Origin: Achatina immaculata
Lineage: Eukaryota > Mollusca > Gastropoda > Stylommatophora > Achatinidae
Assembly: GCA_009760885.1 (NCBI GenBank)
Contig: CM019718.1
Location: 26,890,133 to 26,954,132, forward strand
Direction: 5' to 3'
Length of the DNA: 64,000 nt
In this document: in pieces, positions 43,565-54,139 of the stretch
Layout: each line of letters begins with the position of its first letter
Numbering within the stretch: the first letter of the stretch is position 1
The notes under the pieces: generated by a model
Databases searched by the model: none
What the model was told of the DNA's origin: nothing
What the model saw: only the letters and a program-made list of their open reading frames with translations
Made by a program: the position numbers and the translations under genes

Positions 43565-43880
43565 GAATTTCTTTCCTCAGTTGCCTTTGATCCCCGGCCC
43601 CAGATCACCTGCCTATTCATCCATCGCGGATATCATTACAGTATTTGACGAGATTTGTACAAAAAACTTGCACGCCAGCCCTTATCTCTTTATTGAGTCT
43701 GTGGGCCAGTGTCGTCCACCAGCCCGCACGGAATTTGCTTTATGGCCTCCCTTTGTTCTCTGTATGATGGGAGCATGCAGGGCTGTGTGAGATATGGACG
43801 CAATATAGAGAACAGACAGATTTTTAAATGTAGGGTTTAATGTGATACTGCACTACCCTGCACCCATAAAAGTGGTAGTT
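43565..43880. other. Unique island, possible exon or regulatory element
   Basis: Starts with a good acceptor form, TTTCTTTCCTCAG, at about 43568-43580. The plus frame is open for about 70 codons (SIADIITVFDEICTKNLHAS, then LWPPFVLCMMGACRAV), but no donor or family can be assigned. Contains a CACCTG E-box. Confidence 0.25.
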
Positions 43881-44049
43881 TTTGTTTAGAGTATTTGCTG
43901 CTTTGTGTTTCTGGCGCTTGGAGGGTTGTGTGTTTTTATGGGGGTCGTATATTTGGGATCTTCTAGACTGTTTAAAAAACTTATTTGATTACTTGTCTTT
44001 TCCGTTTCTCTTAAATTTTGTTGCTGTTGTTGGTCTCTTTTATATCCTG

Positions 44050-44805
44050 CCTCTACCTATCTCCCTCCTCTCTCTCTCTCTCTCTCTCTTCGCTTTTTGA
44101 CTGTTCTCTCTCCTTTTATCACATTTATTCTCTCCCGTCACTTCTCTCTCTCTTTCGTAACTTCTATCTATTCTCTCTATCTTCCTCTCTCTCTCTCTCT
44201 TTCTCTCTCTTCATTCCCTCCCTCTCTTTTTTCTTACCTCTCACCCTCTCCTTTTTCTTTCGTACCTCCCTCCCTCTCTTATTTTTTTCTTACTCCCTCT
44301 CCTCTTTCTTTCTTACCTCCCTCCCTCCCTCCCTCTCTTCCTTCTTTCTTTCTTACTTCACTCCCTCTCTTCTTTCTTTCTTACTTCTCTCCCCTCTTCT
44401 TTCTTTCTTTCTTTCTTTCTTACCGGCCTACTTCTTCTTTCTTTCTTACCACCCTACCTCTTCTTTCTTTCTTGTTTTCTTTCTTTCTTACCTCCCTACC
44501 TCCTCTTTCTTTCTTTCTTTTTTTCTTTCTTTCTTACCGCCCTACCTCTCCTTTCCTTCTTTCTTTCTTTCTTACTGCCCTACCCTTTCTTTCTTTCTTA
44601 CCGCCCTACCTCCTCTTTCTTTTTCTTTCTTTCTTTCTTTCTTTCTTACCGCCCTATCTCTTCTTTCTTTCTTTATTTCTTTCTTTCTTTTTTTCTTTCT
44701 TTCTTACCGCCCTGCCTCTTCCTTCTTTCTTTCTTACCGCCCTACCTCTTCTTTCTTTCTTTCTTTCTTACCGCCCTACCTCTTCTTTCTTTCATTGTAG
44801 AGTTT
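44050..44805. repeat. Polypyrimidine tract with tandem structure
   Basis: About 750 bases almost wholly C and T on the plus strand, with a recurring TTTCTTTCTTACCGCCCTAC unit in the right half. Open frames up to 260 residues (Ser/Leu/Phe) are artefacts. Confidence 0.93.
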
Positions 44806-44809
44806 CTTA

Positions 44810-45330
44810 ATCTCCGCGTTTATGACAAAACCACAACCCTCAACAGGAGAGCATACTAATCTATTTGCAGGGAATATAACATAACCCTGTACACAGAACC
44901 CATTAGACAAGATTTCATTTACCAACTCAAATCTCCAAAGGGTCGTATGATTGAAGGCTTCCATTTCCCGCCCATAAAAGATATGGGAAAGCATTATCTC
45001 CTTTATGCTCTTCATTACAGTTAATACGAATCATTGCCGCATGCGTCTATTTGTGAATGAGCACCGACAAAATGGGCTATCTACAAAATTGAAACTTTTT
45101 GTGTTCCGAGACAAATTTCAGTTTCGATGTGTATGAAATGCTTCGTGAATGGAGTAATTTTCAAAGCATTCGTGGAAAAAGAGGATGTGGAAATATCAAC
45201 ATGAGTCGATAATTAATGGAGGGACATACAAAACAAAGTTTAGATAGATGATGTGGGGCAAAGAATTTTGTTTCAATAAAAAAAGAGGGTAAAAATAAAG
45301 AAGGTTGTCTGGGGACAAAAAAAGATAGAA
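44810..45330. other. Unique island, no gene
   Basis: Non-repetitive and balanced in composition between two long simple repeats. Contains CCCATAAAAG and several TAAT-type motifs. No coding frame stands out. Confidence 0.25.
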
Positions 45331-45479
45331 GGATATAAAAATAAAAATAATAATAATAATCTAAAAAAAATATGTATTCGTTTTGTGTAGTCGCAGCGTT
45401 TGGAAGTGGAGAGAATAGCAGCTGTAACAGAGGTAGAAATGGGAGAAGTGTGGCAGCAATGTGGGAATAGTTACTGGTT

Positions 45480-45639
45480 ATGTGGATATTAATGACAGAA
45501 ACATTAACAGAAGTAGTTGTAACAGCAATAGTAGCAGTAGCAGCAGCAGCAGCAGTAGTAGTAGAAGTATTGACAGTAGCTGAAGTAGTAGCAGTAGTAG
45601 TAGCAGAAGGAGATGTACTAATACTAGATTTAGTAATGT

Positions 45640-45681
<42 letters not shown>

Positions 45682-45856
45682 CAGTAGTAGTAGTAGTAGT
45701 AGTAGTAGTTAATAGTAGTAGTAGTAGCTGAAATAGTAGCAGTAGTAATAGCAAAAGAATATGTAATAGTGTTAGATTTAGCAATATTTTTATTATTATT
45801 AGCAGTAGTAATAGTAGTAGTAGCAGCAGAAGATGTAATAGTACTAGATTTAGTAA

Positions 45857-45889
<33 letters not shown>

Positions 45890-46060
45890 GAGGAGGAGGA
45901 GGAGGAGGAGGAGGATCAGGAAGAGGAGACGTGGAAGAAGTAATAGTACTTATGGTACTAGAAATAGTAACAGTGCTGAAACTAACAAACATAGTAGTAG
46001 TAATAGCAGTAACAGCAGTAGTAGTAGTAGTGGCAGCAGCAGCAACAGTAATATATAATG
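45480..46060. repeat. Compound (AGT)n triplet tract
   Basis: AGT with AGC, GGA and ATA triplets in one phase. Poly-Val, poly-Thr and poly-Ser frames on both strands are artefacts. Confidence 0.92.
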
Positions 46061-46134
46061 ATACAACAGAAACGGATATTATTAACGTGCTTAGCTGTTT
46101 AACCTGCGCATTTTAAACTGAATCTCTTTCTCTC

Positions 46135-46139
46135 CCTCC

Positions 46140-46170
<31 letters not shown>

Positions 46171-46540
46171 ACACTCACACTCACACACACATCTATTATC
46201 GCTGTTCCCACAGTATGGTTATTGCTCCGCTCGATGTCATCATCATCATCATTTGCCGTCACAAAGAACATCGTATGTGGTATCACATTCCGCTGAATGA
46301 AAACAGCGTAGACAGTTACATGGGGGCCTTACATTTCATATGGACGTGATTCACCCGTTCAGAGCCATGTACGCACTTTCCTCGTGATTTTCTATTAACC
46401 ATGATCCCTACACGTTACTATTTCTCATTTTCCCTAATGTTATATTTGCACTAAACTTTCGTTCCATAGTAACTGTATTAACAAAACTCTGGGCACCGTT
46501 TGTTACATATCGAGGGTAAGGTTACAGCAATAGTGGTGTA
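46135..46540. other. (CT)n/(AC)n then a unique island
   Basis: (CT)n at 46143-46170 and (AC)n to 46189, then about 330 bases without repeats or coding evidence. Confidence 0.4.
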
Positions 46541-46689
46541 GTGTTGTGAATGATTCTCACGTGTGGTAAGTTTGTTATCCCCACGTCTTCTGTGAGGTTC
46601 TTGGAGAAAGAAAGATGTATGGCAGGATCTGACTTGGCAGTTTCAACGCAGTTTACCAGAGAGTGTCAGATGTACTTCTTTCAGAGTGA

Positions 46690-46862
46690 AAGGTCCGATA
46701 AAGGTACCCTTGTAGTGCCTCCCCCCCCCCCCCCGCTACTTCAGAAGAAGCCAGGCAGCCGGTTCTACAGCCTGGATAACTTGGTTGCCTCCGGCCGGAT
46801 TCAAACTACCGACTTTCGTCAGTAAAGATTAGTGCGCTAACTATTTCGCCACCCAGGCGTCA
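46690..46862 (-). mobile_element. SINE family B, tRNA-like head
   Basis: In SINE sense: TGGGTGGCGAAATAGTTAGC (A-box region), GTTTGAATCCGG (B box), GCCGGAGGCAACC and a TGTAGAACCGGCTGCC body start. It matches the head of the copy at 52467. The body is cut off after about 170 bases, at a C-run. Confidence 0.75.
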
Positions 46863-46924
46863 TAATTTTTCAATTCCCTTTGTCGAAACAGATCTAAGAA
46901 AATTCTAGGACTAAATGTGCAGAA

Positions 46925-47200
46925 CTTCAATCTAGCTCTGTTTCTGCAAGTCCACACCGAGCTCTGTTTCTGCACGTCCACACCGAGCTCTGTTTCTGCA
47001 CATCCACACCAAGCTCTGTTTATGCACATCCACACCAAGCTCTGTTTATACACATCCACACCAAGCTCTGTTTATGCACATCCACACCAAGCTCTGTTTA
47101 TACACATCCACACCAAGCTCTGTTTATGCACATCCACACCAAGCTCTGTTTATACACATCCACACCAAGCTCTGTTTATGCACATCCACACCAAGTACCT
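46925..47200. repeat. 26-base minisatellite
   Basis: About ten and a half units sharing CACATCCACACCAAGCTCTG, alternating TTTATG and TTTATA endings in a regular ABAB order, so a 52-base dimer is the recent unit. Frames on both strands are artefacts. Confidence 0.92.
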
Positions 47201-47251
47201 GAACTCTGCGAGCAGGGCTAGTTAACTTGGTGGATGGGGGTAGGGGTGTGT

Positions 47252-47257
<6 letters not shown>

Positions 47258-47292
<35 letters not shown>

Positions 47293-48905
47293 GGATGAGT
47301 TACAGGAACAATATTTGGCATAATAGTTTCATATATATGTCTATCCTTTGTGCTGTGTGTGTTTTTATTATGCTCTGTAGTGTTGCTATACTGGATATGA
47401 TTGTACTGCACTGATAAAATATGTGCTCTTCTGTTTCTTGCATGTTGTTCTTGCATAGCTGACATAGTGCTGTCTGTTTGGATCTGCGTGCTTCTCTCTA
47501 TGTGGTGGGTGCCATGTTCTAAATAAGTCAAAATGTAATTCCTCCCTCTTTCGGCTTGATATTTATAAGTTGGAGGTTTGTGAAAGTTCCTTTAAAGTCA
47601 AAGAGGGCGTGTCTCCGACCTACTTTGATCGTCAGACGTATTGGGAAATGCCTGGTGTCTGGTTAGATGTTTGTAGATGTAATATGTTTTACGATGTATG
47701 AATGTTTCGTTTCCGTGGATGGTTTGAATGCAGGTTTTGTAGAAGGGTGGCAGTGTACCAAAATGGTGTGGCTGTGAGTTGTTTGGTGGAAGCAGGTTTG
47801 ATAGTCTGAGTCCCATGTAGTAGTGAGCTAGTGCGTGCTGTTTTGGATGTTTGATGATGCGGTCCACGTGACTGATCCTGAGTGCTTGGATTTTTGTTTG
47901 TATGTCTTGTAGGGCGACTCCTCCGTGTAGTTTGTCCTGTGTGAGTGTTTTATGTTTGATGCTGTGTACAGTGTTTGTGAAGGTGAAGCGTCTGATCTGT
48001 TTGTTGATTTCGTAGATTATCTGCTGTGGGGGGTCTAGTACTATGTAGACTATTCCTGGAACAGTGTAAGTGTTCACTACCTTGCTTCTACCGAATATCG
48101 TTGTAGTTTTATGTTTGTACCTATTCATTATGTCTGTGATTTGTGCTACAAGTTTCTGTCATGTGGGTAAGTGTGTTTTGTTTGGGTGTGACGGGAAAAT
48201 GATGCCGTAAAGGTTGATGTTGCCTGTATTTGTGAGGCGAAAGGGGAAGTCGCTTTTATTCCACTATTTGCATATCCCCATTATTACTGACTGTTGTATG
48301 TTTAATTTTGCTCCACTAGCTTTGCCGAACTCTGTGAATGTCTCTAGAATGTTCGCTATTGATATTTCTGTTGGCAGGAAGAAGATAGTGTCGTCTGCTT
48401 ACCCAAACAACTTTCTCTCTGTCAGGTATGAATGTTCCCTGGATTGTGACTTATCTGGTCTTCTCTAAAAGTGGTTCTAGAGTGAGTAGTTACAATAAAG
48501 GAGAGAGGGGGCAGCCAAGTTTCACAGATCTAGTTAGCCTGAAAGTCTCTGTAAGCATGTGGTTTACTAAGACTTTGTTCTCCGGCTTGGAGTAGAGAAT
48601 GTGAATCCATTCTCTAAAGTAGTTCCCTATGTTACAGTGAAGTAATGTCTTGTGTAAGTATTGGTGTGACACTCTGTCAAAAGCTTTCTCCTGATCTAAA
48701 GAAAGAACTGACGACTGGCAGTCCTTCTGGTGTGTGTAGTATATGACGTCTCCTATGAAATATGTGTCCTGGTGTATGTTTCTGTTCTCTACACTACATT
48801 GTTGGTCTTCGTGTATGAGTTTGTGCATGAATGGTTTGAGCCTGTTGGTAAGAGCTTTTGTAAGGATCTTGTACTCTACATCTAGGGAATGCCTTTTTAA
48901 AAAAT
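47258..48905 (-). pseudogene. Tx1/L1-like LINE reverse transcriptase, decayed
   Basis: Minus-strand blocks in order: EYKILTKALTNRLKPFMHKL at about 48890, then LSLDQEKAFDRVSHQYL (palm motif A, with the catalytic Asp), WIHILYSKPENKVLVN, and LTRSVKLGCPLSPLL (motif B). The region expected to hold the YADD motif is broken (VSRRHYLLP-like in another frame). A 176-residue frame at 48128-47598 with FGRSKVVNTYTVPGIVYIV and KLHGGVALQDIQTKIQALRI is the usual post-palm region. CQLCKNNMQETEEHIFYQC near the end is the C-terminal zinc knuckle. It ends in (AC)n at about 47258-47290. Truncated 5' near 48905; no endonuclease. Multiple stops, so inactive. Confidence 0.85.
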
Positions 48906-49189
48906 CAAATTATAGTTCACTTTTAAAACGCATCAAACGAAAACCACCAGTATAACATTGGGACATCTCTGAAAGCATTTTACACAAAGTTCCAAAAAAA
49001 ATATCAGATCTTCTGCATTTCTCACGAAGTACCAATAATCGCTTTTTCATCTTGAAATGCTATTTTATTTTTGTCCTAAACTACTTCTTGTTCTAGACTG
49101 CTTCTCTATCTCCTGAATATATACTGGCTCTACGTGTCCATCTGTATGTCATATATATTTATATATCTATATCACTTGATGAGAAGAAA

Positions 49190-49400
49190 TAATCAGAGAA
49201 TCCCAAAACAAGCTATCAAGTGGAACACAATAGGCCAAAGAAAAAGAGGCAGACCGCGTGAAACTCTGAAGAGGACATTGTTAAGAGAGGCCAAATTAAC
49301 AGGCATAAAATCCCTTGATGAGGTTGAAAGACTCGCCGAAGACAGGAAAAATTGGCGAACTACTTCGCGAGCCCTATGTGACGTTTAACGGCACTGGAAG
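49190..49400 (+). pseudogene. RTE-like LINE C-terminal fragment, family E
   Basis: The frame to the TAA at 49386 reads GQRKRGRPRETLKRTLLREA, KLTGIKSLDEVERLAEDRKN and WRTTSRALCDV. This is a clean example of an RTE tail: RGRP, R-TL-RE, L-A-DR-W. A partner lies at 1766-1870 on the minus strand. Confidence 0.75.
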
Positions 49401-49404
49401 GATA

Positions 49405-49900
49405 TAAGATATATATAAGATAAGATTTATATATATCTATATATATTTATATATCTATAAATACTCTCCTTTTTTAAAAAAATAACTTTAGTTTAAAAAA
49501 TCAGTACATGCCAGTTTCATGCATAAATTTGACATAATAATTATGGTCAAATAATGAATTATGAGGATGAAGGTGATCTGCAGTGAGTTTTACAATGCCG
49601 TGATGGGAGTGTGGGTGAAAACAAGATCTAGCATATGTTGTTTCTAACTGCATTTCTGATTAATGAGGCCGGGCTGAAATAAAAAGTGATACATCCAAAG
49701 ACTGTAGTCCTATCACATCACACAGTAGCTGCCTAAATACTAATCTGACATGCGCATCAGTTTTTGTTGAAAGAAGTACGCATAAATTCTTCTGTTTAAA
49801 AAAAAAACGAGCCTTATTTCTGCATAACCACACAAGATGACTAAATTCTGCCAAGAGGATGATGGACTGGGCATGTTTGTCTGCTTCCGTTCGAGAGATG
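49405..49900. other. AT repeats then non-coding sequence
   Basis: TATATA-rich imperfect palindromes at 49405-49462. The rest shows no recognisable feature. Confidence 0.5.
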
Positions 49901-49908
49901 TTCAGAAT

Positions 49909-50150
49909 GCATCATCATCATCATAATCATCATCATCATCATCATCATCATCATTCCTCTGTACTCCCAATGGAGCATTAAGGCACCAAGAAAGGTTCTC
50001 CAGCCAGTTCTGTACTGAGCAAGTCGGGTTATCTCAAACCATGTCTTTCCCGCTTTCTTTAGTTCTTCCCGTATTGTGCGTCTCCATATCCCCAATGTCC
50101 TGCCCTTCTTTCTTTTCCCTTGGGGTGTCCACACACACACACACACTGAC
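49909..50150 (-). pseudogene. RTE-like LINE C-terminal fragment, family F
   Basis: Minus-strand frame: TPQGKRKKGRTLGIWRRTIR, EELKKAGKTWFEITRLAQYR, TGWRTFLGALMLHWEYRG, ending in an (ATG)n tail at 49909-49955. A complete tail from the basic block to the stop-proximal repeat, but nothing upstream. Confidence 0.75.
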
Positions 50151-50159
50151 CCACACACT

Positions 50160-50825
50160 GGAAGTACTCTAACAGACAAGAAATGCTCCAACGTATCCCA
50201 AACGCGCGCCGTATTCAAAATATCACGAACATACACGTAATGCCTGTTTTCACATAACCGACATAAGACGATTTATTAAAATGGGACAAAAAAAAAAGAC
50301 CGAAACTATATGTGTTCAGAAGTTAATATGTCGCATATAATCACAAGACAAAATCAGTAAATACTGAAATACAGAACATTTATGAAGGGAGGCAATCTTC
50401 AAAATACAGAACTTTTATGAAGGGAGACAATCTTCAGTCTTCAACATGTCCGTGGACGGGAATTTTTTTTTTTTTTAACAAACGCACGCAGAGAAGTTCT
50501 CAAGTTGGCCTGCCAAAAGGATGATGGGTTAATCACAATAATATCAGATCGGATAACGGAAACGAAAGGGATCGCGGACGAGCTGGTTAAGGAGAGTTCC
50601 GATCCAGATGTCGGTCTTTTGGGAAATTGTCGATGCCTGGGGAGTTTGAGTGACAGGTTCTAGAGGTACAATTACCTGATTTCGCACAATGGTTCTTTTA
50701 TACGGTGTAAAATTCAGGTTTTTTTTTTACAGAATACGAAATGGAGACTATTTTGTAGAGTGTAAAATAAAAAAAAAAGGTAAGTTCCACGTTTCCATGG
50801 CATTGAGGGATACTTATGATACGGT
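50160..50825. other. Non-coding, nothing recognised
   Basis: Contains a short direct repeat near 50380-50430 (AAAATACAGAAC...TTATGAAGGGAG) and T/A-runs. No gene. Confidence 0.5.
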
Positions 50826-51058
50826 GGTTAGGCCCGTATTTTCGAGACCATCGGCACATGAAAGTCTGATGTGGTCATTGTCACGCCTGGCTGCATTTAC
50901 CTTCCCAGATTTCTCTGGTACTTATTTATGGAGGCTTGGCGGACCCCAGGGCCTTTTTTAGTGTGTACCAGGAAAAAAAAAACCCAACAAAATCCTCACT
51001 GCTGGGACTTGAACCCAGTACCAACTGAGTGTTTAACCACTCTGCCAACCAGGGCACT
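50826..51058 (-). mobile_element. tRNA-headed SINE, family A
   Basis: In SINE sense: CCTGGTTGGCAGAGTGGTTA (A box), CTGGGTTCAAGTCCCAGC (B box), then CCTGGTACACACTAAAAAAG, AAGTACCAGAGAAATCTGGG and AGCCAGGCGTGACAATGACC. Matches 16435-16700. The head looks like a tRNA D-loop and T-loop pair, but no anticodon stem of quality remains. Confidence 0.82.
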
Positions 51059-51064
51059 AGAGTG

Positions 51065-51870
51065 TAAGATGTAAGTTTGGGTTTTTTTTTTTTATAAAAC
51101 GAAGGTTCTCTTTTCTGAGTGAAAGATGTAAGTTCTTTCTAGAGTGTTAGATGCAGGTTCTCTTATACAGTATAGAATTCAGGTTCTCTTATACAGTATA
51201 GAATTCAGATTCTCTTATACAGTATAGAATTCAGATTCTCTTATACAGTATAGAATGTAGGTCCTATTATACAGTATAGAATTCAGGTCCTCTTATACAG
51301 TATAGAATTCAGGTCCTCTTATACAGTATAGAATTCAGGTCCTCTTATACAGTATAGAATTCAGGTTCTCTTATACAATATAGAATTCAGGTCCTCTTAT
51401 ACAGTATAGAATTCAGGTCCTCTTATACAGTATAGAATTCAGGTCCTCTTATACAGTATAGAATTCAGGTCCTCTTATACAGTATAGAATTCAGGTCCTC
51501 TTATACAGTATAGAATTCAGGCTCTCTTATACAGTATAGAATTCGGTTCCTCTTATACAGTATAGAATTCAGGTTCTCTCGCACAGTTTATAATTCAGGT
51601 TCTTTCATTGTGTATATGGCAGAGGTTCTCTTTTTAAAATGTGAGTTCTCTTTTATAATGTAAGATAAGAGTTCTCTTTTACAATGTAAGATAATGATTC
51701 AGTTCAACAATATATTATGGAGATTTACTTCAAGATTGTAATATGGAGGTTTACTTCAAGACTATAACATGTAGGTTTACTTCAGTACTGTATAATGGAG
51801 GTTTACTTCAAGACTGCAACATGGAGGTTCACTTCGAAGATGTAATATGGAAGTTTACTTCGAGAGTACA
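51065..51870. repeat. 26-base minisatellite with graded decay
   Basis: About 18 homogeneous units (51170-51590) sharing TCTTATACAGTATAGAATTC and AGGTCC, flanked right by progressively diverged units (TTCTCTTTTACAATGTAAGA) and then by related 26-base units with GGAGGTTTACTTCAAGACTG (51710-51870). Old edges and a young centre in one array. Confidence 0.92.
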
Positions 51871-51949
51871 AGATGCGCTTCCTTTTTAGATTTTTAAGTA
51901 AAAAAAAAATGTGTATATATTCTCATATACTTCATCGTCAATTATTTGT

Positions 51950-52100
51950 ATATTGTAACAGATTTAAAAGTAAAGCAGATTATAACAGACCTAAGAATAA
52001 TAAAGTAGACTGTAACAGACTTAAGAAGAACAAAGTAGATTGTAAAAAAAAACTTAAGAACAATAGACTGTAACAGACTTAAGAATAAAGTAGATTTTAC
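51950..52100. repeat. Degenerate 27-30 base repeat
   Basis: Four or five units containing GTAACAGACTTAAGAA and AAAGTAGATTGTAA. Confidence 0.7.
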
Positions 52101-52214
52101 AGAACAATTATTCATAAGGGATATATAAAAATTTTAATTAAGAAATAAACTTTATAAAATAAATCAAACTTTTTCATATTTAAAAAAAATTCCTTAGCTG
52201 GAGTTCCGAAAGTA

Positions 52215-52467
52215 AAAAAAAAAGGTAAAGGTGACCCTGTCATGCCTTGGAGGCACATTGGGATATGCTGTTAGTGCCCATATTTTCCTTGACCTGTCAG
52301 CACACTAGAGGGTGATATGGTCAGTATCACGCCTGGCTGCCTTTCCTTCCCCAACTCCAGAAGAAGTCGGGTACCCATTTCTACAGCTGGGTGACTGGGG
52401 TGCCGCCGGCCGGATTCGAACCCCCGACCTTCGCCATGAGAGACCAGTGCACTAACCACTTCGCCAC
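52215..52467 (-). mobile_element. tRNA-headed SINE, family B, complete copy
   Basis: In SINE sense: TGGCGAAGTGGTTAGTGCAC (A box), GGGTTCGAATCCGG (B box), a GTCACCCAGCTGTAGAAAT body, GGCAGCCAGGCGTGATACTG, CATATCCCAATGTGCC, and a CACCTTTACC end followed by a T-run. Perfect 13-base target duplications AGTTCCGAAAGTA at 52202-52214 and 52468-52480 mark both ends. Related pieces occur at 36752, 40833 and 46690. The 62-residue open frame here is not a gene. Confidence 0.9.
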
Positions 52468-52499
52468 AGTTCCGAAAGTATCATTAGTTTATCATTTCT

Positions 52500-52868
52500 G
52501 TCATGATCTTTTCTCTGGGATGTTACAGGCGTATTCATCACCTGAATAGTTTTTATGTGTTAAATCATTGGTTTCTGTATGTCCTTATATTAGAATATAA
52601 GGTGAACAAGCGAAATCAAGCAGTAATCAGATGTTTAGTCTATCAGTAATCAGATGTTTAGTCTATCAGTAATCAGATGTTTAGTCTATCAGGGGAAATA
52701 ACCGTAATATTACATGGCATATACTGACGGAATACACCTAGGACATTTTGCTTAGTAAGTGGATATAAATCGTGGATTGATGATCTCAAACAGTTACTGA
52801 GAGTTTGAGCTCTTGTGAGTTAACATCCGTGGTTACGATACGGAAAAAAAGAGGGAGGGGCAATAGAA
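52500..52868. other. Short tandem repeat, otherwise unremarkable
   Basis: Three copies of a 23-base unit (AATCAGATGTTTAGTCTATC) at 52620-52692. Confidence 0.7.
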
Positions 52869-53058
52869 CAGTGGTTCCCAAACAGTTTCAACGTGCTGTC
52901 CCCCTTCCTCCAAACCCCATACTACAAATGGCGATACATTTTTTATTCGCTCAGTTGGTTCTAATACCCTTGGAGGTAACTTTTTCCCCTTTAATCCATC
53001 CCCCAACCTCCACCCCTGTCCTCGAGGCGGACGATAACGGCCTATTTGAGAACCATTT
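52869..53058. mobile_element. hAT-type MITE
   Basis: Left CAGTGGTTCCCAAAC and right complement AATGGTTCTCAAATAG pair as inverted ends about 190 bases apart, the same size as the MITE at 5943. The interior differs. No clear flanking duplication. Confidence 0.6.
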
Positions 53059-53099
53059 TTTTTAATGGGAGGTAATCTACCGTAAGGGTTTCTTTAGTT

Positions 53100-53360
53100 T
53101 TCAGACAGGATTCCAGTAGCAAGACGCCACAGGATGATGGTGTGTCGCGACGATGCTCAGTAAGGACATACTTCTCCACCTTGTACTGCCCTGGGCATTG
53201 CATACTCCGATCGGCTGCCTATCCACCCTCTTTCACTTGGTCAATCTTTTTCACATATATCTTTCTGTAGCTCCCTCTCTTTCTTTGTCCCTTGAGTTTT
53301 CCCAGTGATTAACAGGTTGTTCTCTAGCATTTGTAAGGAATTCTTATTATCTTTTTTTTT
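53100..53360 (-). pseudogene. Possible RTE-like LINE C-terminal relic
   Basis: The minus strand gives GKTQGTKKERELQKD, an ADRSMQCPG-like stretch and SRHTIILWRLATGILS in order across frames. The GKTQG-basic block and final W-LATGI pattern is reminiscent of an RTE tail, but heavily decayed. Confidence 0.35.
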
Positions 53361-53629
53361 TTTGTTTGTTGTCATGACTGTAATTAGTTCTTGATGTTTT
53401 ATTATTCCTTTGAGTACATCTCGGGGGGGGGGGGGGGGTTGCGACCGCCTGGGGAAAAGCGTTACATCTATGATAGGTTGAACTCATTCCTGCTACAAAT
53501 TCAGGTAATAAATAGAGTAATGGGATATAGAGATCAGTGTTTTCCGAAGAATTACACGAATCTGAATGAATGTATGGCTGAGTGAATGAATGGTTCAATA
53601 TACGACTGATTAAGCCCTGTTATACATTC

Positions 53630-53935
53630 ATACGTTGGCAGCTACATAGACCAGGATGGTGACACCAGAAAGGAAGTTAGAATTGCAAAAGCAGCAAGAA
53701 TCTTGAGAACATATGGCATTCAAAAGTTATAAGCACAAAAACCAAGTTAAATGTAATTCAAATGTAATATCCACTCTCATTTATGCATGCGAAATCTGGA
53801 AAACAACTAAAAAAATAGACAAGAAATTAGACTCTTTTGAAAATAAATGCCTAAAGAAAATACTCGGCATCAAGTGGAACGAATTAAAACACAATGCAAA
53901 GATAAGAGAGATGAGCGAACAACGGTTCTAAGGAC
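53630..53935 (+). pseudogene. RTE-like LINE fragment, family G
   Basis: Begins GSYIDQDGDTRKEVRIAKAA (in one frame), then STLIYACEIWKTTKKIDKKL and DSFENKCLKKILGIKWNELK. Y-I-D-DG-T--E-R-RI-KA followed by YACE-W is the segment just before the C-terminal tail in RTE-like reverse transcriptases. The sequence beyond 53940 passes into a repeat region that may be its 3' UTR. Confidence 0.7.
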
Positions 53936-54139
53936 TGTTATTGCCGAAAGTGGGATGGAGAATTCGCTCTCCGCTCCAACGGCGTGCGTCTCAAATAGCC
54001 TCTGACAGTCAAGTCCAGTTCCTGGCCTTCTTGTGGCAGAACTGTTTAATCTGACAGGAGAAAGGGCGAAGGCGAATATCTGGCGCCTGAAAACCAGACA
54101 CATAGGGTAGATGAGAGGTACGTTTGGTAGCTCATCTAC

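Noticed and set aside
43470..43790. 106-residue frame including a good splice acceptor
   Set aside because: The first part is (CT)n translation; the 70-codon rest has no donor or homology I can name, so it is kept only as a possible island.
44018..44810. 260- and 237-residue Ser/Leu/Phe frames
   Set aside because: Translation of a polypyrimidine tract, open in two frames.
45161..46116. Thr-, Val- and Ser-rich frames up to 207 residues
   Set aside because: Products of an in-phase AGT triplet repeat on both strands.
50990..51058. Possible tRNA genes from clear A and B boxes (also at 16440, 46800 and 52400)
   Set aside because: They continue into shared SINE bodies, and one has target duplications; acceptor and anticodon stems are not intact.
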